A stretch of 64,000 nucleotides of DNA from Lactobacillus helsingborgensis (GCF_000970855.1 NZ_KQ034047.1:92095-156094); one strand, 5' to 3'. Numbered from the stretch's first letter, positions 1 to 10,413 are shown. The notes: generated by a model not told the origin, from the sequence alone. Program-made: numbers and translations.

Positions 1-125
1 AAAACTCTACGTAATGAGTTACCTAAAGTAGTACCAAAGCCTCGTTCAAGTGGTTCAATAACAAATTTACCATATGACTTCTCTTGGTCCACAACGGTAA
101 TATTTGGTTTTTCAAATTCAATCAT
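1..125 (-). CDS. rpoA: RNA polymerase alpha subunit, N-terminal fragment cut by window edge
   Basis: Only the first 41 codons are inside the window. They read [12 protein letters not shown] at the start and continue through [18 protein letters not shown], the conserved start of the alpha N-terminal dimerisation domain that nucleates RNA polymerase assembly. The ATG lies at 123-125 behind a GAAAGGGG ribosome binding site. It follows rpsK by 45 bases on the same strand, the usual place of rpoA at the end of the spc/alpha ribosomal operon, so it is presumably co-transcribed. The gene is truncated by the window, not by mutation. Confidence 0.95.
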   Translation of the reverse strand, partial: MIEFEKPNITVVDQEKSYGKFVIEPLERGFGTTLGNSLRRV

Positions 126-170
126 TACTAGGCCCCTTTCAAAACGCAATGTCCTTCATTAAGAACAAAA

Positions 171-554
171 TTAAACACGACGACGTTTTGGTGGTCTAGA
201 ACCATTGTGAGGAACTGGGGTAACATCACGAATAGCTGTGATTTCAAGCCCAGTCGCTTGAAGCGATCTAATAGCAGATTCACGGCCAGCACCAGGACCC
301 TTGACAGAAACTTCAATATGTTTCATACCTTGATCCATTGCACTCTTAGCTGCTGCCTCAGCTGCCATTTGCGCTGCAAATGGTGTAGACTTACGACTAC
401 CTTTAAAGCCTAATGCACCGGCTGAAGACCAAGCAATTGCATTGCCTTGAACGTCAGTAATCATGACTAAAGTATTGTTAAACGTAGAATGAATATGAGC
501 AACGCCTTTTTCAACATGCTTCTTCACACGGCGTTTACGTGCTGTTTTAGGCAT
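171..554 (-). CDS. rpsK: 30S ribosomal protein S11
   Basis: S11 sits on the platform of the small subunit and contacts 16S rRNA near the mRNA exit and E site. The 127-residue product carries the family core [12 protein letters not shown] and the basic C-terminus ending [11 protein letters not shown] start at the ATG at 554, seven bases after AAGGAGG, rather than at the in-frame TTG one codon upstream, which would leave only four bases of spacing. It lies between rpsM and rpoA in the ribosomal operon. Confidence 0.97.
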   Translation of the reverse strand: MPKTARKRRVKKHVEKGVAHIHSTFNNTLVMITDVQGNAIAWSSAGALGFKGSRKSTPFAAQMAAEAAAKSAMDQGMKHIEVSVKGPGAGRESAIRSLQATGLEITAIRDVTPVPHNGSRPPKRRRV

Positions 555-573
555 CAATAAACCTCCTTAAATT

Positions 574-924
574 TTATTTATTTTTCTTACTACCCTTACG
601 AGTACGGGCATTATTCTTGGTATTTTGACCACGAACTGGAAGTCCGCGACGGTGACGAATACCACGGTAAGAACCAATATCAATTAACCGTTTAATGTTC
701 ATGCTGACTTCTCTACGTAAGTCACCTTCAACACGGTACTTGTCTACTTCCGCACGGAGCTTTTCTTGGTCATCTGGAGTCAAATCTTTTGAACGTATGT
801 CTTCAGAAACACCTGCATCCGCACAAATCTTTTGTGCTGTTGGTTCACCAATACCATAAATATAGGTTAATGCAACAACTATTCTTTTATCTCTTGGTAA
901 GTCAACACCAGCAATACGTGCCAT
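574..924 (-). CDS. rpsM: 30S ribosomal protein S13
   Basis: S13 is a head protein of the 30S subunit that contacts the P-site tRNA and the 50S bridge. The 116-residue product begins [14 protein letters not shown], contains the helix-turn-helix-like YGIG segment, and ends in the basic tail TRKGSKKNK that reaches toward tRNA. The upstream in-frame GTG at 933 overlaps the AGGAGG ribosome binding site, so the ATG at 924 is the start. It is 21 bases from rpmJ and 19 from rpsK. Confidence 0.97.
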   Translation of the reverse strand: MARIAGVDLPRDKRIVVALTYIYGIGEPTAQKICADAGVSEDIRSKDLTPDDQEKLRAEVDKYRVEGDLRREVSMNIKRLIDIGSYRGIRHRRGLPVRGQNTKNNARTRKGSKKNK

Positions 925-945
925 AAATTGCACCTCCTATTTATT

Positions 946-1062
946 TTAACCTTGACGTTGCTTGTGCTTTGGATTTGCAGAACAAATAACCATTACACGA
1001 CCATGTCTTTTAATAATTTTACAATGTTCACACATTGGTTTAACAGATGGTCTAACCTTCAT
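946..1062 (-). CDS. rpmJ: 50S ribosomal protein L36
   Basis: This 38-codon gene begins [15 protein letters not shown] and ends [10 protein letters not shown]. The Cys-x2-Cys at residues 11 and 14, Cys27 and His33 form the zinc ribbon of the zinc-binding L36 form. The start ATG follows GGAGG by five bases. Position between infA and rpsM is the classical one. L36 is a late-assembling protein of the large subunit. It is easily missed because of its length. Confidence 0.95.
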
Positions 1063-1076
1063 GTTTCCCTCCGTTA

Positions 1077-1298
1077 TTACTTTATAAACCGATAAGTTAT
1101 TCTACCTTTAGTTAAATCATAAGGAGAAAGTTCCACAGTAACACGGTCTCCAGGCAAAATTCGAATATAGTGCATCCTAATCTTACCGGAAACATGTGCT
1201 AAAATCACAGCTCCATTTTCCAATTCAACTTTAAACATAGCATTAGGCAGGGTATCAACTACCTTACCTTTTACTTCAATGACATCATCTTTTGCCAA
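1077..1298 (-). CDS. infA: Translation initiation factor IF-1, TTG start
   Basis: IF-1 is a single S1/OB-fold protein that binds the 30S A site during initiation. The 73-residue product contains [20 protein letters not shown] and the family signature [23 protein letters not shown] split across the OB barrel. The start codon is TTG (1296-1298), seven bases behind a GGAGG, with no better ATG nearby. It lies 65 bases after adk and 14 before rpmJ; the map gene found here in many Firmicutes is absent. Confidence 0.95.
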
Positions 1299-1363
1299 AG
1301 CCGTTCCTCCGCATTTAAACAGTCATACTTTGAAATTATAACACGGAAAAGTAAATATACAAA

Positions 1364-2020
1364 TTATTGCTTTTTACTTAAAACCGCATCAACACTCTTG
1401 AAGACTTCTTCAGGAGTTCGTTCACCATCAACTACAGTTAGTAAACTCTTCTTTTGATAATAGTCTTTCAGCGGTGCATTCATTTTTTCGTTAACTTCTA
1501 AACGATTTTTAACTACTTCAGGCTTGTCATCCTCACGTTGATAGAAGTCGTGACCACCACAACGATCACAAGTATCCTTAACTTTAGGCATCTTGGTAAT
1601 CTTATTGTAAGTGGCCCCACATTTTCTGCACATAAAGCGCGCTGACAAGCGTTTTACTAAAGTTTCTTCTTTAACTTCAAGTGAGATGACATTTGTTAAG
1701 GGCTTATTCAAACGTTCGGTAATACCTTCTAGCAGCTCCGCTTGAACTAGTGTCCGCGGAAAACCGTCTAAAATGTAACCTTCTTTAATATCAGGTTGGC
1801 CCAAACGTTCCTCAACCAACTTAGCTGTAACTTCATCCGGTACCAGATCACCCTTATCAATGTAGCTTTTAGCTTCAAGACCAACTTTAGTCTCATTAGC
1901 CATTGCATCTCTAAACATATCCCCAGTTGAAATATGAGTTAGATGATATTTATCTACGATCTGTTCTGATACTGTTCCCTTGCCAGCACCTGGCAAGCCT
2001 AAAAGAAATATATTAATCAT
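1364..2020 (-). CDS. adk: Adenylate kinase (zinc-binding LID)
   Basis: Converts ATP plus AMP to two ADP in the cytosol and so sets the energy charge. The 218-residue protein has the P-loop GLPGAGKGT at residues 8-16, the AMP-binding GFPRT segment near 86-90, and a long LID. The LID carries four cysteines, C131-x2-C134 and C151-x2-C154, predicting a structural zinc as in Gram-positive long-form enzymes. It directly follows secY (10 bases), as in other Firmicutes, so it is coupled to the ribosomal/secretion operon. Confidence 0.97.
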   Translation of the reverse strand: MINIFLLGLPGAGKGTVSEQIVDKYHLTHISTGDMFRDAMANETKVGLEAKSYIDKGDLVPDEVTAKLVEERLGQPDIKEGYILDGFPRTLVQAELLEGITERLNKPLTNVISLEVKEETLVKRLSARFMCRKCGATYNKITKMPKVKDTCDRCGGHDFYQREDDKPEVVKNRLEVNEKMNAPLKDYYQKKSLLTVVDGERTPEEVFKSVDAVLSKKQ

Positions 2021-2030
2021 TTATCTGTTC

Positions 2031-3326
2031 CTATCTGATGAATCCAACGTATTCTCTCTTCATTAACAATCCGTTAATTTGACGAGATAATTCTAAGACA
2101 ACCCCAATTACAATCAGAAGGCTAGTACCGCCTAAACCAATCGAACTTGGCAAATCCCAAAAATTAGTAGCTAACTGTGGCAATAACGCAACAAGACCTA
2201 AAAATACGGATCCAACAGTTGATAATCTTATCAATACTTTAGATACATAGTCTTGTGTATCTTTACCCGGCCAAACACTTGGAATATAAGCACCTTGTTT
2301 TTGTAAATTCTTTGACAGCTTCTCAGGATTAACTTGAACAAAAGCATAAAAGAACGTAAACAAAATGATTAAAACAGTATAAATTATGACTCCAGGTGTA
2401 GTTTGCATACTAAAGATATTAGTCATTACCTTGTACCATTGCTGGTCACCTTGAGATCTTTGAAAGGCCATTAAAATAGTCGCTGGTGTAATGATAAATG
2501 AACTAGCAAAAATAACTGGAATAACACCAGAAACATTAACTTTTAACGGCAAAAAGCTTTCGGAGCCACTTATTGTTGCTCTTCTTGTATATTGTATTGG
2601 AATTCGGCGATCTGCCTGTTCTACCCAGGTAACTAACTGGGTTACGATGAGTATTGCAATGATAATCGCGATGAAGAACAAAATCCCTTGCCAACGATCA
2701 CTAGCATTATTATTGATTACGCTGTCCTTATATAGCTGCCAGAGGCCACGAGGAAGACGTGCAATAATACCAGCAAAAATAATTACTGATACACCATTAC
2801 CTAGTCCCTTATCAGTAATTTCATCACCAAGCCAAGTTAGAAGCATCGTTCCAGCAGTCATAATTATTGCAATTTCACAATAAGACTGCCAGGTTTGAGA
2901 CTTAACTAAGCCCATTTGCGTTAAAGCATTGAAGCCAAGCGTAATTCCGATACTCTGAATGAATGCCACAAATAAGGCAAGCCAACGAGTTACGTTATTA
3001 GTCTTACGACGTCCTACTTCACCTTGTTTGCCCCACTCTACTAATGTTGGAACAATGTCCATCTGCAAAAGTTGAATAACAATTTGCGCAGTAATGTAAG
3101 GTGAAACACCCAAAGAGAAAATTGAATAATTATCTAGTCCACCACCAGACACAGTATCCAGCATTGGCACTAGACCGGTTTGTGCAACTTGAGTAATCGC
3201 TTTTGCGTTGACACCTGGAACAGTAATATTAGCTCCAATTCGGTATATCAAAAGAATAAAGAGAGTGAAATAAATTTTATTTCTAATTTCTTTATCCTTA
3301 AAGGCGTTCTTCAAGGTCGAAAACAT
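2031..3326 (-). CDS. secY: Preprotein translocase channel subunit SecY
   Basis: SecY is the pore of the Sec translocon, working with SecE, SecG and SecA. The 431-residue sequence shows ten hydrophobic segments, the early plug-region motif SGGGLDNYSIFSLGVSPYI and the cytosolic loop with RRIPIQY that contacts ribosome and SecA. Its ATG overlaps the rplO stop codon by one base (TAATG), and a GAGGTGATC ribosome binding site lies in the end of rplO, so translation is probably coupled. Confidence 0.97.
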   Translation of the reverse strand: MFSTLKNAFKDKEIRNKIYFTLFILLIYRIGANITVPGVNAKAITQVAQTGLVPMLDTVSGGGLDNYSIFSLGVSPYITAQIVIQLLQMDIVPTLVEWGKQGEVGRRKTNNVTRWLALFVAFIQSIGITLGFNALTQMGLVKSQTWQSYCEIAIIMTAGTMLLTWLGDEITDKGLGNGVSVIIFAGIIARLPRGLWQLYKDSVINNNASDRWQGILFFIAIIIAILIVTQLVTWVEQADRRIPIQYTRRATISGSESFLPLKVNVSGVIPVIFASSFIITPATILMAFQRSQGDQQWYKVMTNIFSMQTTPGVIIYTVLIILFTFFYAFVQVNPEKLSKNLQKQGAYIPSVWPGKDTQDYVSKVLIRLSTVGSVFLGLVALLPQLATNFWDLPSSIGLGGTSLLIVIGVVLELSRQINGLLMKREYVGFIR

Positions 3327-3766
3327 TAGATCACCTCAACAGATCCGCCTGCATCTTCAACTGCTTTCTTCGCAGCGGCGGAAACTTTGTTAATCTTTAC
3401 GTTTAACTTAACTTTTAACTCACCTTTTGCAAGCAATTTAACGCCTGATAATTCTTTCTTTACCAAACCTTTTTCTTTGAGACTAGCAACAGTAACATCG
3501 CTGTTATTCTCAAACTTGTTTAAGTCGTCTAAGTTAATGATTGCATACTCTTTGCGGTTAATGTTCTTAAAACCACGTTTAGGCATAGTTCTGAATAATG
3601 GCATCTGACCACCTTCAAAACCTAAACGGGTATGACCGCCTTGACGTGACAATTGTCCCTTTTGTCCACGGCCAGAAGTTTTTCCAAAACCACTTGAAGT
3701 ACCACGACCAACACGTTTTCTAGCATTGCGTGAACCTTCAGCAGCATGTAATTCATGAAGCTTCAT
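3326..3766 (-). CDS. rplO: 50S ribosomal protein L15
   Basis: L15 is a large-subunit assembly protein with a long extended N-terminus that threads into 23S rRNA. The 146-residue product has the glycine/arginine-rich extension ([20 protein letters not shown]) and the downstream [17 protein letters not shown] motif. The stop codon overlaps the secY start by one base. It follows rpmD by 23 bases within the spc part of the operon. Confidence 0.97.
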   Translation of the reverse strand: MKLHELHAAEGSRNARKRVGRGTSSGFGKTSGRGQKGQLSRQGGHTRLGFEGGQMPLFRTMPKRGFKNINRKEYAIINLDDLNKFENNSDVTVASLKEKGLVKKELSGVKLLAKGELKVKLNVKINKVSAAAKKAVEDAGGSVEVI

Positions 3767-3789
3767 TAATTTGGCACCTCCTCAATTAA

Positions 3790-3975
3790 CTATTTATTTA
3801 TCTCTTCAACTGAAATCAAGTGGGCAATTTTCATTAATGCACCACGAGTAGCAGCATTGTCTGGTAGAGTTGTTGTACTATTAATTCTACCTAAGCCTAG
3901 AGCTTTCACAACTTTTCTTTGGTTAGGTAGACGGTGTGCAGCACTTCTAATTAAAGTAACTTTTAATTCAGTCAT
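3790..3975 (-). CDS. rpmD: 50S ribosomal protein L30
   Basis: The 61-residue product begins [20 protein letters not shown] and ends ISVEEINK, matching bacterial L30, a small ferredoxin-like-fold protein of the large subunit. A longer reading frame runs 18 codons further upstream into rpsE, but the ATG at 3975 has a GGGAG ribosome binding site nine bases before it and gives the usual family length. It lies 13 bases after the rpsE stop. Confidence 0.96.
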   Translation of the reverse strand: MTELKVTLIRSAAHRLPNQRKVVKALGLGRINSTTTLPDNAATRGALMKIAHLISVEEINK

Positions 3976-3988
3976 TTTTCCAGTCTCC

Positions 3989-4495
3989 CTAATCCAATTC
4001 AGCGTGACGAAGCTTTTCAATATCTTCACTTGTTCTAAGCTTCTTTAATCCATCAATTGTTGCACGAACAACATTGATAGGAGTGTTTGAGCCAAGTGAC
4101 TTAGAAGTAACATCAGCAATACCAGCCATATCCATAACGATACGAACGGCACCACCTGCAGCAACACCTGAACCAGCTGGGGCAGGCTTAATTAAAATGT
4201 TACCTGAACCATAGTGACCAATTACCTCATGAGGAATGGTAGTACCAACCTTAGGAACCTTGATCATGTTCTTTTTACCAGCTTCAACAGCCTTACGGAT
4301 TGCTTCTGGAACTTCTTGAGCTTTACCAGTACCAAAGCCTACACGACCTTTTTTGTCACCAACAATTACCAAGGCAGCAAATCTCATTCTTTGTCCACCC
4401 TTGACAACCTTAGTAACACGATTAATTGCGACTAACTGATCTTCAATATCGTCCTTATTTCTGCGATTATTACGAGAATCGTTGCGGTTTGCCAT
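3989..4495 (-). CDS. rpsE: 30S ribosomal protein S5
   Basis: S5 lies at the mRNA entry site of the 30S subunit and influences decoding accuracy and helicase activity. The 168-residue product has the N-terminal double-stranded RNA-binding fold ([18 protein letters not shown]) and the C-terminal domain with the glycine-rich [15 protein letters not shown] segment. It starts with ATG ([12 protein letters not shown]) and is 16 bases downstream of rplR. Confidence 0.97.
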   Translation of the reverse strand: MANRNDSRNNRRNKDDIEDQLVAINRVTKVVKGGQRMRFAALVIVGDKKGRVGFGTGKAQEVPEAIRKAVEAGKKNMIKVPKVGTTIPHEVIGHYGSGNILIKPAPAGSGVAAGGAVRIVMDMAGIADVTSKSLGSNTPINVVRATIDGLKKLRTSEDIEKLRHAELD

Positions 4496-4511
4496 GTATT
4501 ATTCTCCTTTC

Positions 4512-4871
4512 CTAGAAATCTAATCCGTTTTCACGAGCGGCATCTGCCAATGCTGAAATACGGCCGTGGTATAGGTAACCACTTCTATCAAAAACAACAT
4601 TTGTAATGCTCTTAGCTTTTGCTGCTTCAGCAATTGCCTTGCCAACAGCTTGAGCTTGTTCTACTTTAGTTTGATCTTTTGATACATTATCATCTAAAGT
4701 TGAGGCACTTGCTAGCGTTACACCCGCTACGTCATCAATTAATTGAGCGTAGATGTTTTTGTTTGAACGGAAAACGCTTAAGCGTGGGCGCTCAGCAGTA
4801 CCAGAAATTTTGCTACGAATACGTTTATGACGCTTTAAGCGCAATTTGTTCTTATCTGGTTTTGAAATCAC
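4512..4871 (-). CDS. rplR: 50S ribosomal protein L18, GTG start
   Basis: L18 binds 5S rRNA with L5 and anchors the central protuberance. The 119-residue product begins [19 protein letters not shown] and contains [18 protein letters not shown], the family core, ending [11 protein letters not shown]. The start is GTG (869-871 of the 4 kb line), seven bases after GAGG. It lies 22 bases after rplF. Confidence 0.96.
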   Translation of the reverse strand: MISKPDKNKLRLKRHKRIRSKISGTAERPRLSVFRSNKNIYAQLIDDVAGVTLASASTLDDNVSKDQTKVEQAQAVGKAIAEAAKAKSITNVVFDRSGYLYHGRISALADAARENGLDF

Positions 4872-4893
4872 AATTTCACCTCAAAAATTTTTA

Positions 4894-5424
4894 CTATTTA
4901 CCTGTCTTACCTTCCTTACGACGTACGTATTCATCAGTATAACGAATACCTTTACCCTTATATGGCTCAGGTGGACGTACATCGCGAATTTCAGCAGCAA
5001 ATTGACCAACATTTTGCTTTGAAATTCCTTCTACTTCAATATCTGTAGCTGAAGTAGCTTTAACTGAAACACCTTCTGGTGCAGTCATTACAACTGGGTG
5101 AGAATAGCCAACATTCAAAGTCAATTTGTTACCTTGTGCTGTTGCACGGTAACCAACACCAATTAACTTTAAAGTCTTTTTATAACCATTAACAACGCCT
5201 TCGACCATTGAAGCTAAGTTAGCTCTTTCAGTTCCGTGAAGTGCTTTATCATTTTCACTTGAACGTGAAAAGTTAATCTTGCCATCTTCTTGTTTAAAAG
5301 TAATTTTTGGATCGAAGTATCTAGTTAATTCACCTTTAGGTCCTTTAACAGTGATGTTGTCACCCGTCTTGGTAACAGTGACACTATCTGGGACTTCAAT
5401 TGTTTTTAAACCGATACGGCTCAT
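4894..5424 (-). CDS. rplF: 50S ribosomal protein L6
   Basis: L6 is a two-lobed protein near the GTPase-associated centre of the large subunit. The 176-residue product begins [15 protein letters not shown], shows two repeated alpha/beta lobes, and ends with the conserved [25 protein letters not shown] region divided by the usual RRKEGK signature. The ATG follows AAGGAG by six bases. It lies between rpsH and rplR. Confidence 0.97.
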   Translation of the reverse strand: MSRIGLKTIEVPDSVTVTKTGDNITVKGPKGELTRYFDPKITFKQEDGKINFSRSSENDKALHGTERANLASMVEGVVNGYKKTLKLIGVGYRATAQGNKLTLNVGYSHPVVMTAPEGVSVKATSATDIEVEGISKQNVGQFAAEIRDVRPPEPYKGKGIRYTDEYVRRKEGKTGK

Positions 5425-5448
5425 TGATTGTTCTCCTTTCTGTCAGAA

Positions 5449-5847
5449 TTACCATACATAGGCAATAACTTCGCCACCAACGTCTTTTTGTCTTGCTTCT
5501 TTATCGGTAATCACACCGGCAGAAGTAGAAACGATGGCAATACCTAAACCATTTAATACCTTAGGTAAGTTTTCAGCACTAACGTAATTTCTAAGACCTG
5601 GCTTAGAAATTCTCTTTAAGCCTGAAATGACACGTTCTCCGTCAGGACCGTATTTCAAAAAGATCTTAATCATGCCTTGCTTGTTATCATCAGTAACTTC
5701 GTAATCACGGATGAAGCCTTCACGTTTCAAAATTTCTGAAATAGATTTTTTAATATTTGATGCAGGAATTTCAACAGAATTATGTTTTGCCATGTTGGCG
5801 TTTCTAATCCTAGTCAAATAATCTGCAATCGGATCTGTCATGACCAT
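5449..5847 (-). CDS. rpsH: 30S ribosomal protein S8
   Basis: S8 binds helix 21 of 16S rRNA and is a primary assembly protein; in enterobacteria it also represses the spc operon, which is not testable here. The 132-residue product starts [18 protein letters not shown] and ends with the family signature [13 protein letters not shown] and EVIAYVW. Two ATG codons (MVM) are available behind AGGA; the first matches homologues. It lies 22 bases after rpsN. Confidence 0.97.
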   Translation of the reverse strand: MVMTDPIADYLTRIRNANMAKHNSVEIPASNIKKSISEILKREGFIRDYEVTDDNKQGMIKIFLKYGPDGERVISGLKRISKPGLRNYVSAENLPKVLNGLGIAIVSTSAGVITDKEARQKDVGGEVIAYVW

Positions 5848-5869
5848 TTATGCTATCCTCCTATCCGTA

Positions 5870-6055
5870 TTACCAACTAGCCTTTTTAAGGCCTGGGATT
5901 TGACCCTTGTGAGCTAAATCCTTCAAGCAAATACGACATAAGCCAAACTTGCGGTATACAGAGCGTGGACGACCACATCTCTCGCAACGACTGTATTCAC
6001 GTGAAGAAAATTTAGCAGGACGATGATTTCTAATTTTTTGTGATGTCTTAGCCAT
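5870..6055 (-). CDS. rpsN: 30S ribosomal protein S14, zinc-binding type Z
   Basis: The 61-residue form contains C24-x2-C27 and C40-x2-C43, the zinc ribbon that defines the short type Z S14 as opposed to the longer zinc-independent paralogue used under zinc starvation. It sits in the 30S head near the A site. Its operon position between rplE and rpsH is standard for Gram-positive bacteria. In many of these organisms a cysteine-free paralogue is encoded elsewhere; none is in this window. Confidence 0.97.
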   Translation of the reverse strand: MAKTSQKIRNHRPAKFSSREYSRCERCGRPRSVYRKFGLCRICLKDLAHKGQIPGLKKASW

Positions 6056-6067
6056 TAATGTCCTCCA

Positions 6068-6610
6068 TTATTTTGCAAACGGCATACCAAACTGACCTAG
6101 AAGCTCACGTGCTTCTTCATCTGTGTTGGCAGTAGTAACGATAACAACATCTAAACCCCTAGTCCTATTAACCTTATCAAAGTCAATTTCTGGGAAAATC
6201 AATTGTTCCTTAATACCTAAAGTGTAGTTACCACGACCATCAAATGAACGGCTTGAAACACCGCGGAAGTCGCGAACACGAGGAAGTGAAACACTGATTA
6301 ACTTATATAAGAAATCGTACATTCTATCTCCTCTAAGTGTTACCTTAGCACCGATAGACATGCCTTCACGTAAGCGGAAATTGGCAATTGACTTTTTGGC
6401 TTTAGTTACCAAAGGCTTTTGACCTGAAATTAAAGTCAATTCTTCAACAGCTTCATCCAAGTTCTTAGCATTAGAAACGGCATCACCGACACCCATGTTC
6501 AATACTATTTTTTCGATTTTTGGTACTTGCATAACTGAGCTGTAGCCAAATTTTTCTTGCAACGCAGGAACAATTTTTTCTTTATATTCTTGAGCTAAAT
6601 AATTTGCCAT
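6068..6610 (-). CDS. rplE: 50S ribosomal protein L5
   Basis: L5 joins L18 and 5S rRNA in the central protuberance and contacts P-site tRNA and the 30S head. The 180-residue product contains the [11 protein letters not shown] segment, the [21 protein letters not shown] core divided over residues about 90-120, and the final [13 protein letters not shown] region. It starts at an ATG behind GGAGG and is 14 bases after rplX. Confidence 0.97.
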   Translation of the reverse strand: MANYLAQEYKEKIVPALQEKFGYSSVMQVPKIEKIVLNMGVGDAVSNAKNLDEAVEELTLISGQKPLVTKAKKSIANFRLREGMSIGAKVTLRGDRMYDFLYKLISVSLPRVRDFRGVSSRSFDGRGNYTLGIKEQLIFPEIDFDKVNRTRGLDVVIVTTANTDEEARELLGQFGMPFAK

Positions 6611-6624
6611 ATGTGTCCTCCCTC

Positions 6625-6888
6625 CTACTTCTTAGTTTCTTCTTTTTTATCTTTTGCTTTGCTTTCAGACTTAGCAATTACTTTAACATTTGATGCGTGA
6701 ATTGAACCCTCTGACTCAACTACACCACCATTTGCATTAGTCTGTGAAGGCTTTTGGTGTTTCTTAATCTTATTAACGCCCTTTACAACCACACGGTTTT
6801 TCTTAACATTAACAGAAAGAACAGTACCTTCTTTACCTTTGTCTTTTCCGGCAATAACTTTTACTTTGTCACCAGTTTTAACAAACAT
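6625..6888 (-). CDS. rplX: 50S ribosomal protein L24
   Basis: L24 initiates large-subunit assembly and lies near the peptide exit tunnel. The 87-residue product begins [21 protein letters not shown], a KOW motif, and contains [12 protein letters not shown]. The last dozen residues ([15 protein letters not shown]) form a lysine/glutamate-rich tail longer than in most bacterial L24 proteins. It lies 17 bases after rplN. Confidence 0.96.
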   Translation of the reverse strand: MFVKTGDKVKVIAGKDKGKEGTVLSVNVKKNRVVVKGVNKIKKHQKPSQTNANGGVVESEGSIHASNVKVIAKSESKAKDKKEETKK

Positions 6889-6905
6889 CAGTGCACCTCA
6901 CTTAA

Positions 6906-7274
6906 TTATAAGACTTCAGGAGCAAGAGAGACGATTTTCATAAAGTCGTGCTCACGTAGCTCACGTGCAACAGGCCCAAAGATACGAGTACCACGTGGGC
7001 TCTTATCTGCATTAATAACTACACCAGCATTTTCATCAAACTTGATGTATGAACCATCTTCACGACGTGCGCCTGATTTTGTTCTAACAATAACTGCTTT
7101 GACAACGTCACCTTTTTTGACAACGCCACCTGGTGTTGCTTGTTTGACAGTTGCAACCACAATATCACCAATGTTACCAGTCTTACGTCTTGATCCACCT
7201 AAGACTCTAATAACTAAAAGTTCTCTGGCACCTGAGTTATCAGCAACCTTCAAACGGGATTCATTTTGAATCAC
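6906..7274 (-). CDS. rplN: 50S ribosomal protein L14, GTG start
   Basis: L14 is a beta-barrel protein at the subunit interface that binds the 30S and the silencing factor RsfS in other bacteria. The 122-residue product starts [19 protein letters not shown] and holds the signature [15 protein letters not shown]. The start codon is GTG at 7272-7274, eight bases after GGAGG. It follows rpsQ by 32 bases. Confidence 0.96.
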   Translation of the reverse strand: MIQNESRLKVADNSGARELLVIRVLGGSRRKTGNIGDIVVATVKQATPGGVVKKGDVVKAVIVRTKSGARREDGSYIKFDENAGVVINADKSPRGTRIFGPVARELREHDFMKIVSLAPEVL

Positions 7275-7306
7275 TATATAATCCTCCCCTCACTAAATCC
7301 GCAGTA

Positions 7307-7573
7307 TTAAACAGATTTTTTGACAATTTCAACTAAACGAAAGCGTTTTGTACGAGATAATGGACGAGTTTCCATGATACGAACAGTATCGCCAACTTTA
7401 GCTTCATTTTTTTCATCTTGTGCGTAGTATTTCTTTGAATATCTAATACGCTTCTTGTAAACAGGGTGATTCTTATAAGTATCAACAACTACAGTGATAG
7501 TTTTGTCGTTCTTATCAGAAATTACTTGGCCTTGATATACATGACGATGATTTCTTTCGATTGATTCGCTCAA
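7307..7573 (-). CDS. rpsQ: 30S ribosomal protein S17, TTG start
   Basis: S17 is an OB-fold primary binder of 16S rRNA 5' domain. The 88-residue product contains [19 protein letters not shown] and [20 protein letters not shown], both characteristic. The start is TTG (7571-7573), eight bases from GGGAG, and no ATG lies nearby in frame. It sits between rpmC and rplN in the standard order. Confidence 0.95.
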   Translation of the reverse strand: MSESIERNHRHVYQGQVISDKNDKTITVVVDTYKNHPVYKKRIRYSKKYYAQDEKNEAKVGDTVRIMETRPLSRTKRFRLVEIVKKSV

Positions 7574-7591
7574 GTTAATAACTCCCTTCCA

Positions 7592-7789
7592 CTAATCTTT
7601 TTCCAATGCTTTTTCGCTGAGAATTGTTTTAATTCTAGCAATATTTTTGCGGACTTTACCTAGGCGAGCGGTATTTTCTAATTGACCCGTTGCTTGTTGA
7701 AAGCGCAAGTTGAAAAGCTCTTCTTTGTATTGCTTTTCCTTGTCTAACATTTGATCAGTGGTTAATGCTCTGATATCTTTAGCCTTCAT
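7592..7789 (-). CDS. rpmC: 50S ribosomal protein L29
   Basis: The 65-residue helical-hairpin protein begins [14 protein letters not shown] and has the [20 protein letters not shown] signature split across the two helices. It lies by the tunnel exit and forms part of the SRP/trigger factor docking site. The ATG at 7789 lies within the last codons of rplP (11-base overlap) with an AGGTGG ribosome binding site in the rplP end, so the two are translationally coupled. Confidence 0.96.
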   Translation of the reverse strand: MKAKDIRALTTDQMLDKEKQYKEELFNLRFQQATGQLENTARLGKVRKNIARIKTILSEKALEKD

Positions 7790-8219
7790 TAGAATTGCCA
7801 CCTACTTCCGAACTTTTAGTCACAAACTTACATTTAATCGGTAACTTAGTTGCAGCTAATCTTAAAGCTTCACGTGCTGTAGCTTCATTAACGCCACCGA
7901 TTTCAAACATAATCTTTTCTCTCTTGACTACAGCTACCCAGCCTGCAGGTGCACCTTTACCAGAACCCATACGTACACCAACACCTTTAGCAGTGTATGA
8001 CTTTTGAGGGAAAATTCTAATCCAAACTTTACCACCACGCTTCATGTAACGAGTCATCGCAACACGAGCAGCTTCAATTTGTTGAGTAGTAATCCAGTGG
8101 GACTCTAAGGCTTGTAAACCATATTCACCAAAAGCAATGGTTCTACCACCCTTAGCAGCGCCACGCATTTTACCACGAAATTCACGACGGTGCTTTACCC
8201 TTTTTGGTACTAGAGGCAT
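7779..8219 (-). CDS. rplP: 50S ribosomal protein L16
   Basis: L16 helps A-site tRNA binding and organises the peptidyl transferase region. The 146-residue product contains [18 protein letters not shown] near the N-terminus and the [14 protein letters not shown] and [16 protein letters not shown] motifs. The ATG overlaps the rpsC stop by one base (TAATG) and the 3' end overlaps rpmC. Confidence 0.97.
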   Translation of the reverse strand: MPLVPKRVKHRREFRGKMRGAAKGGRTIAFGEYGLQALESHWITTQQIEAARVAMTRYMKRGGKVWIRIFPQKSYTAKGVGVRMGSGKGAPAGWVAVVKREKIMFEIGGVNEATAREALRLAATKLPIKCKFVTKSSEVGGNSNEG

Positions 8220-8890
8220 TATTTGTTTCCTCCCTTCGCAGCTTTTTCGGGCTTCTTACTTTTAGAAGGTAAGATTTCACCCCGGTTAATCCATACTTGA
8301 ACACCAATTTCACCGTAAGTGGTGAAGGCATTTACCCAAGCATAATCAATGTCAGCTCTTAAAGTTTGTAGCGGTACACGACCTTCTGTGTGCCACTCTC
8401 TTCTTGCCATGTCAGCACCGTTTAAACGACCAGAAGTTTGCACTCTGATTCCTTTAGCACCGGCACGCATTGTTCTTTGAGTAGCTTGACGAGTAGCACG
8501 TCTAAAAGCAATACGGGCTTCAAGTTGACTTGCAATACTTTCGGCTACTAATTTAGCATCAAGATCTGGCTTTTTGATTTCAACAATATTAACGTGTACT
8601 TGCTTCTTAGTCAAAGCATTTAATTCTTTTCTTAATGCTTCAACTTCAGAACCACCTTTACCAATTACCATACCTGGTTTAGAAGTATTGATTGATACGT
8701 TGATTCTATTGGCTGCACGTTCAATTTCAACAGTAGAAACAGAGGCATTCTTCAATTTCTTATCGATGAATTTTCTGATGCGCAGATCTTCATTTAAGGT
8801 TTCTTTGTATCCTCTGTCAGCATACCATTTTGATTCCCAGTCACGAATCACGCCGAGACGAAAACCATTTGGGTTAATTTTCTGACCCAT
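8219..8890 (-). CDS. rpsC: 30S ribosomal protein S3
   Basis: S3 forms the mRNA entry tunnel with S4 and S5. The 223-residue product starts [20 protein letters not shown], carries the type II KH domain with [14 protein letters not shown], and the C-terminal domain with [18 protein letters not shown] split over residues about 140-165. It overlaps rplP by one base and is 13 bases from rplV. Confidence 0.97.
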   Translation of the reverse strand: MGQKINPNGFRLGVIRDWESKWYADRGYKETLNEDLRIRKFIDKKLKNASVSTVEIERAANRINVSINTSKPGMVIGKGGSEVEALRKELNALTKKQVHVNIVEIKKPDLDAKLVAESIASQLEARIAFRRATRQATQRTMRAGAKGIRVQTSGRLNGADMARREWHTEGRVPLQTLRADIDYAWVNAFTTYGEIGVQVWINRGEILPSKSKKPEKAAKGGNK

Positions 8891-8903
8891 TAATATACCT
8901 CCC

Positions 8904-9257
8904 TTAATCGTTCTTTTCTGACACTACTACAACTACGTGACTAGTTCTCTTGTTAATAGGAGAAGCCATACCTTTGGCACGTGGTCTAAATCTCTTCAAA
9001 GTAGCTCCTTCGTTTACATATGCTTCTGATACGTAAAGATTGGCACTTTCAAGATCGTAATTGTGTTCTGCATTTGCAATTGCTGAGCGTAAAACTTTTT
9101 CAACGATTGGGGAAGCAGCTCTAGGCGTAAATTGCAAGATTGCCAATGCTTCAGCTACGTCTTTGCCACGAATCAAATCAACGACCAAACGTGCTTTTCT
9201 GGGAGCAATGCGAACTGTTCTTGCTTCTGCCCTAGCTGAACTAATTTGTTCTGCCAT
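8904..9257 (-). CDS. rplV: 50S ribosomal protein L22
   Basis: L22 sends a beta hairpin into the exit tunnel; changes there give macrolide resistance in other bacteria. The 117-residue product contains [20 protein letters not shown] and the hairpin-proximal [19 protein letters not shown] segment, looking wild type. It lies between rpsS and rpsC, 19 bases after rpsS. Confidence 0.97.
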   Translation of the reverse strand: MAEQISSARAEARTVRIAPRKARLVVDLIRGKDVAEALAILQFTPRAASPIVEKVLRSAIANAEHNYDLESANLYVSEAYVNEGATLKRFRPRAKGMASPINKRTSHVVVVVSEKND

Positions 9258-9276
9258 TTAAGTGTTTCTCCTTTCT

Positions 9277-9558
9277 TTATTTTGAAGTAGCCTTATCGTC
9301 AGATGTCTTGTGTCCACGGAAAGTTCTCGTTGGAACAAATTCACCTAACTTATGACCAACCATGTCCTCGGTAATATAAACTGGAACATGCTTTCTACCA
9401 TCGTAAACAGCTATAGTCAAACCAACAAAGGAAGGAAAAATAGTTGAACGACGTGACCAAGTCTTAATAACCTGCTTTTTATCTGTATCAGCCTGTGCAT
9501 CAACCTTCTTTAACAAAGATGCATCAGCAAAAGGCCCTTTTTTAATACTACGGCTCAT
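9277..9558 (-). CDS. rpsS: 30S ribosomal protein S19
   Basis: S19 pairs with S13 in the 30S head. The 93-residue product starts [19 protein letters not shown] and contains HNGR-type region [23 protein letters not shown], split around residue 55-75. It lies 18 bases after rplB. Confidence 0.97.
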   Translation of the reverse strand: MSRSIKKGPFADASLLKKVDAQADTDKKQVIKTWSRRSTIFPSFVGLTIAVYDGRKHVPVYITEDMVGHKLGEFVPTRTFRGHKTSDDKATSK

Positions 9559-9576
9559 TAATTTACCCTCCTTTTA

Positions 9577-10413
9577 CTATTTGCTGCCTTTACGGTGACG
9601 TACAATTAACTTCTCGCTGGCTCTCTTACTATTTCTAGTCTTAATACCGCGAGCTTTCTTACCCCATGGAGTCATTGGTTGTGGACGACCTACTGGAGCC
9701 TTACCTTCACCACCACCATGTGGGTGATCGTTAGGGTTCATTACGGAACCACGAGATTGTGGGCGTCTGCCTAACCAGCGGCTGCGGCCGGCTTTACCTA
9801 ATTGGATTAATGAATGTTGTTCATTACCCACAACACCGATAGTTGCACGACAAACTGATAAAATCTTACGAACTTCACCACTTTGTAATTTAACTAAAGT
9901 GTACTTACCGTCGCTACCTAAAACTTGAGCACTGGCTCCAGCACTTCTTACGAGCTGACCACCTTTTCCTGGTCTTAATTCAATGTTGTGAATTGAAGTA
10001 CCAGTTGGGATATTCTTTAATGGTAAGGCATTACCTGGCTTAATATCAGCATTTGCACCAGATTCAACTACATCACCAACATTCAAGCCCTTTGGTGCCA
10101 AAATATAAGTTTTGATACCATCAGTATAATGAAGAAGTGCAATATTAGCAGTTCTATTTGGATCGTACTCGATAGCCTTAACAACAGCCTTTGCGTTGTC
10201 TTTGTTACGCTTGAAATCGATGATACGGTATTTTTGCTTATGTCCACCACCACGGTGTCTACTGGTAATATGACCATAAGAGTTACGACCTGCTGTATGT
10301 GATTGTGACTCAAGTAATGTACGTTCTGGCTTGCTCTTAGTAATTTCCGCAAAGTCAGAAGTAGTCATATTACGGCGACCATTTGTGGTTGGCTTATAAA
10401 TTTTAATAGCCAA
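9577..10413 (-). CDS. rplB: 50S ribosomal protein L2
   Basis: L2 is needed for subunit association and peptidyl transfer. The 278-residue product starts [18 protein letters not shown] and carries the SH3-like and OB-like core plus the conserved tail [20 protein letters not shown] with the key histidine, ending RHRKGSK. It lies 15 bases after rplW. Confidence 0.97.
   Translation of the reverse strand: MAIKIYKPTTNGRRNMTTSDFAEITKSKPERTLLESQSHTAGRNSYGHITSRHRGGGHKQKYRIIDFKRNKDNAKAVVKAIEYDPNRTANIALLHYTDGIKTYILAPKGLNVGDVVESGANADIKPGNALPLKNIPTGTSIHNIELRPGKGGQLVRSAGASAQVLGSDGKYTLVKLQSGEVRKILSVCRATIGVVGNEQHSLIQLGKAGRSRWLGRRPQSRGSVMNPNDHPHGGGEGKAPVGRPQPMTPWGKKARGIKTRNSKRASEKLIVRHRKGSK

Noticed and set aside
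2491..2883. 130-codon plus-strand frame opposite secY
   Set aside because: Antisense shadow of a long, conserved membrane gene; no ribosome binding site and no family resemblance.
7779..7801. Earlier GTG start for rpmC
   Set aside because: The GTG lies inside the ribosome binding site itself; the ATG at 7,789 gives the normal L29 N-terminus.
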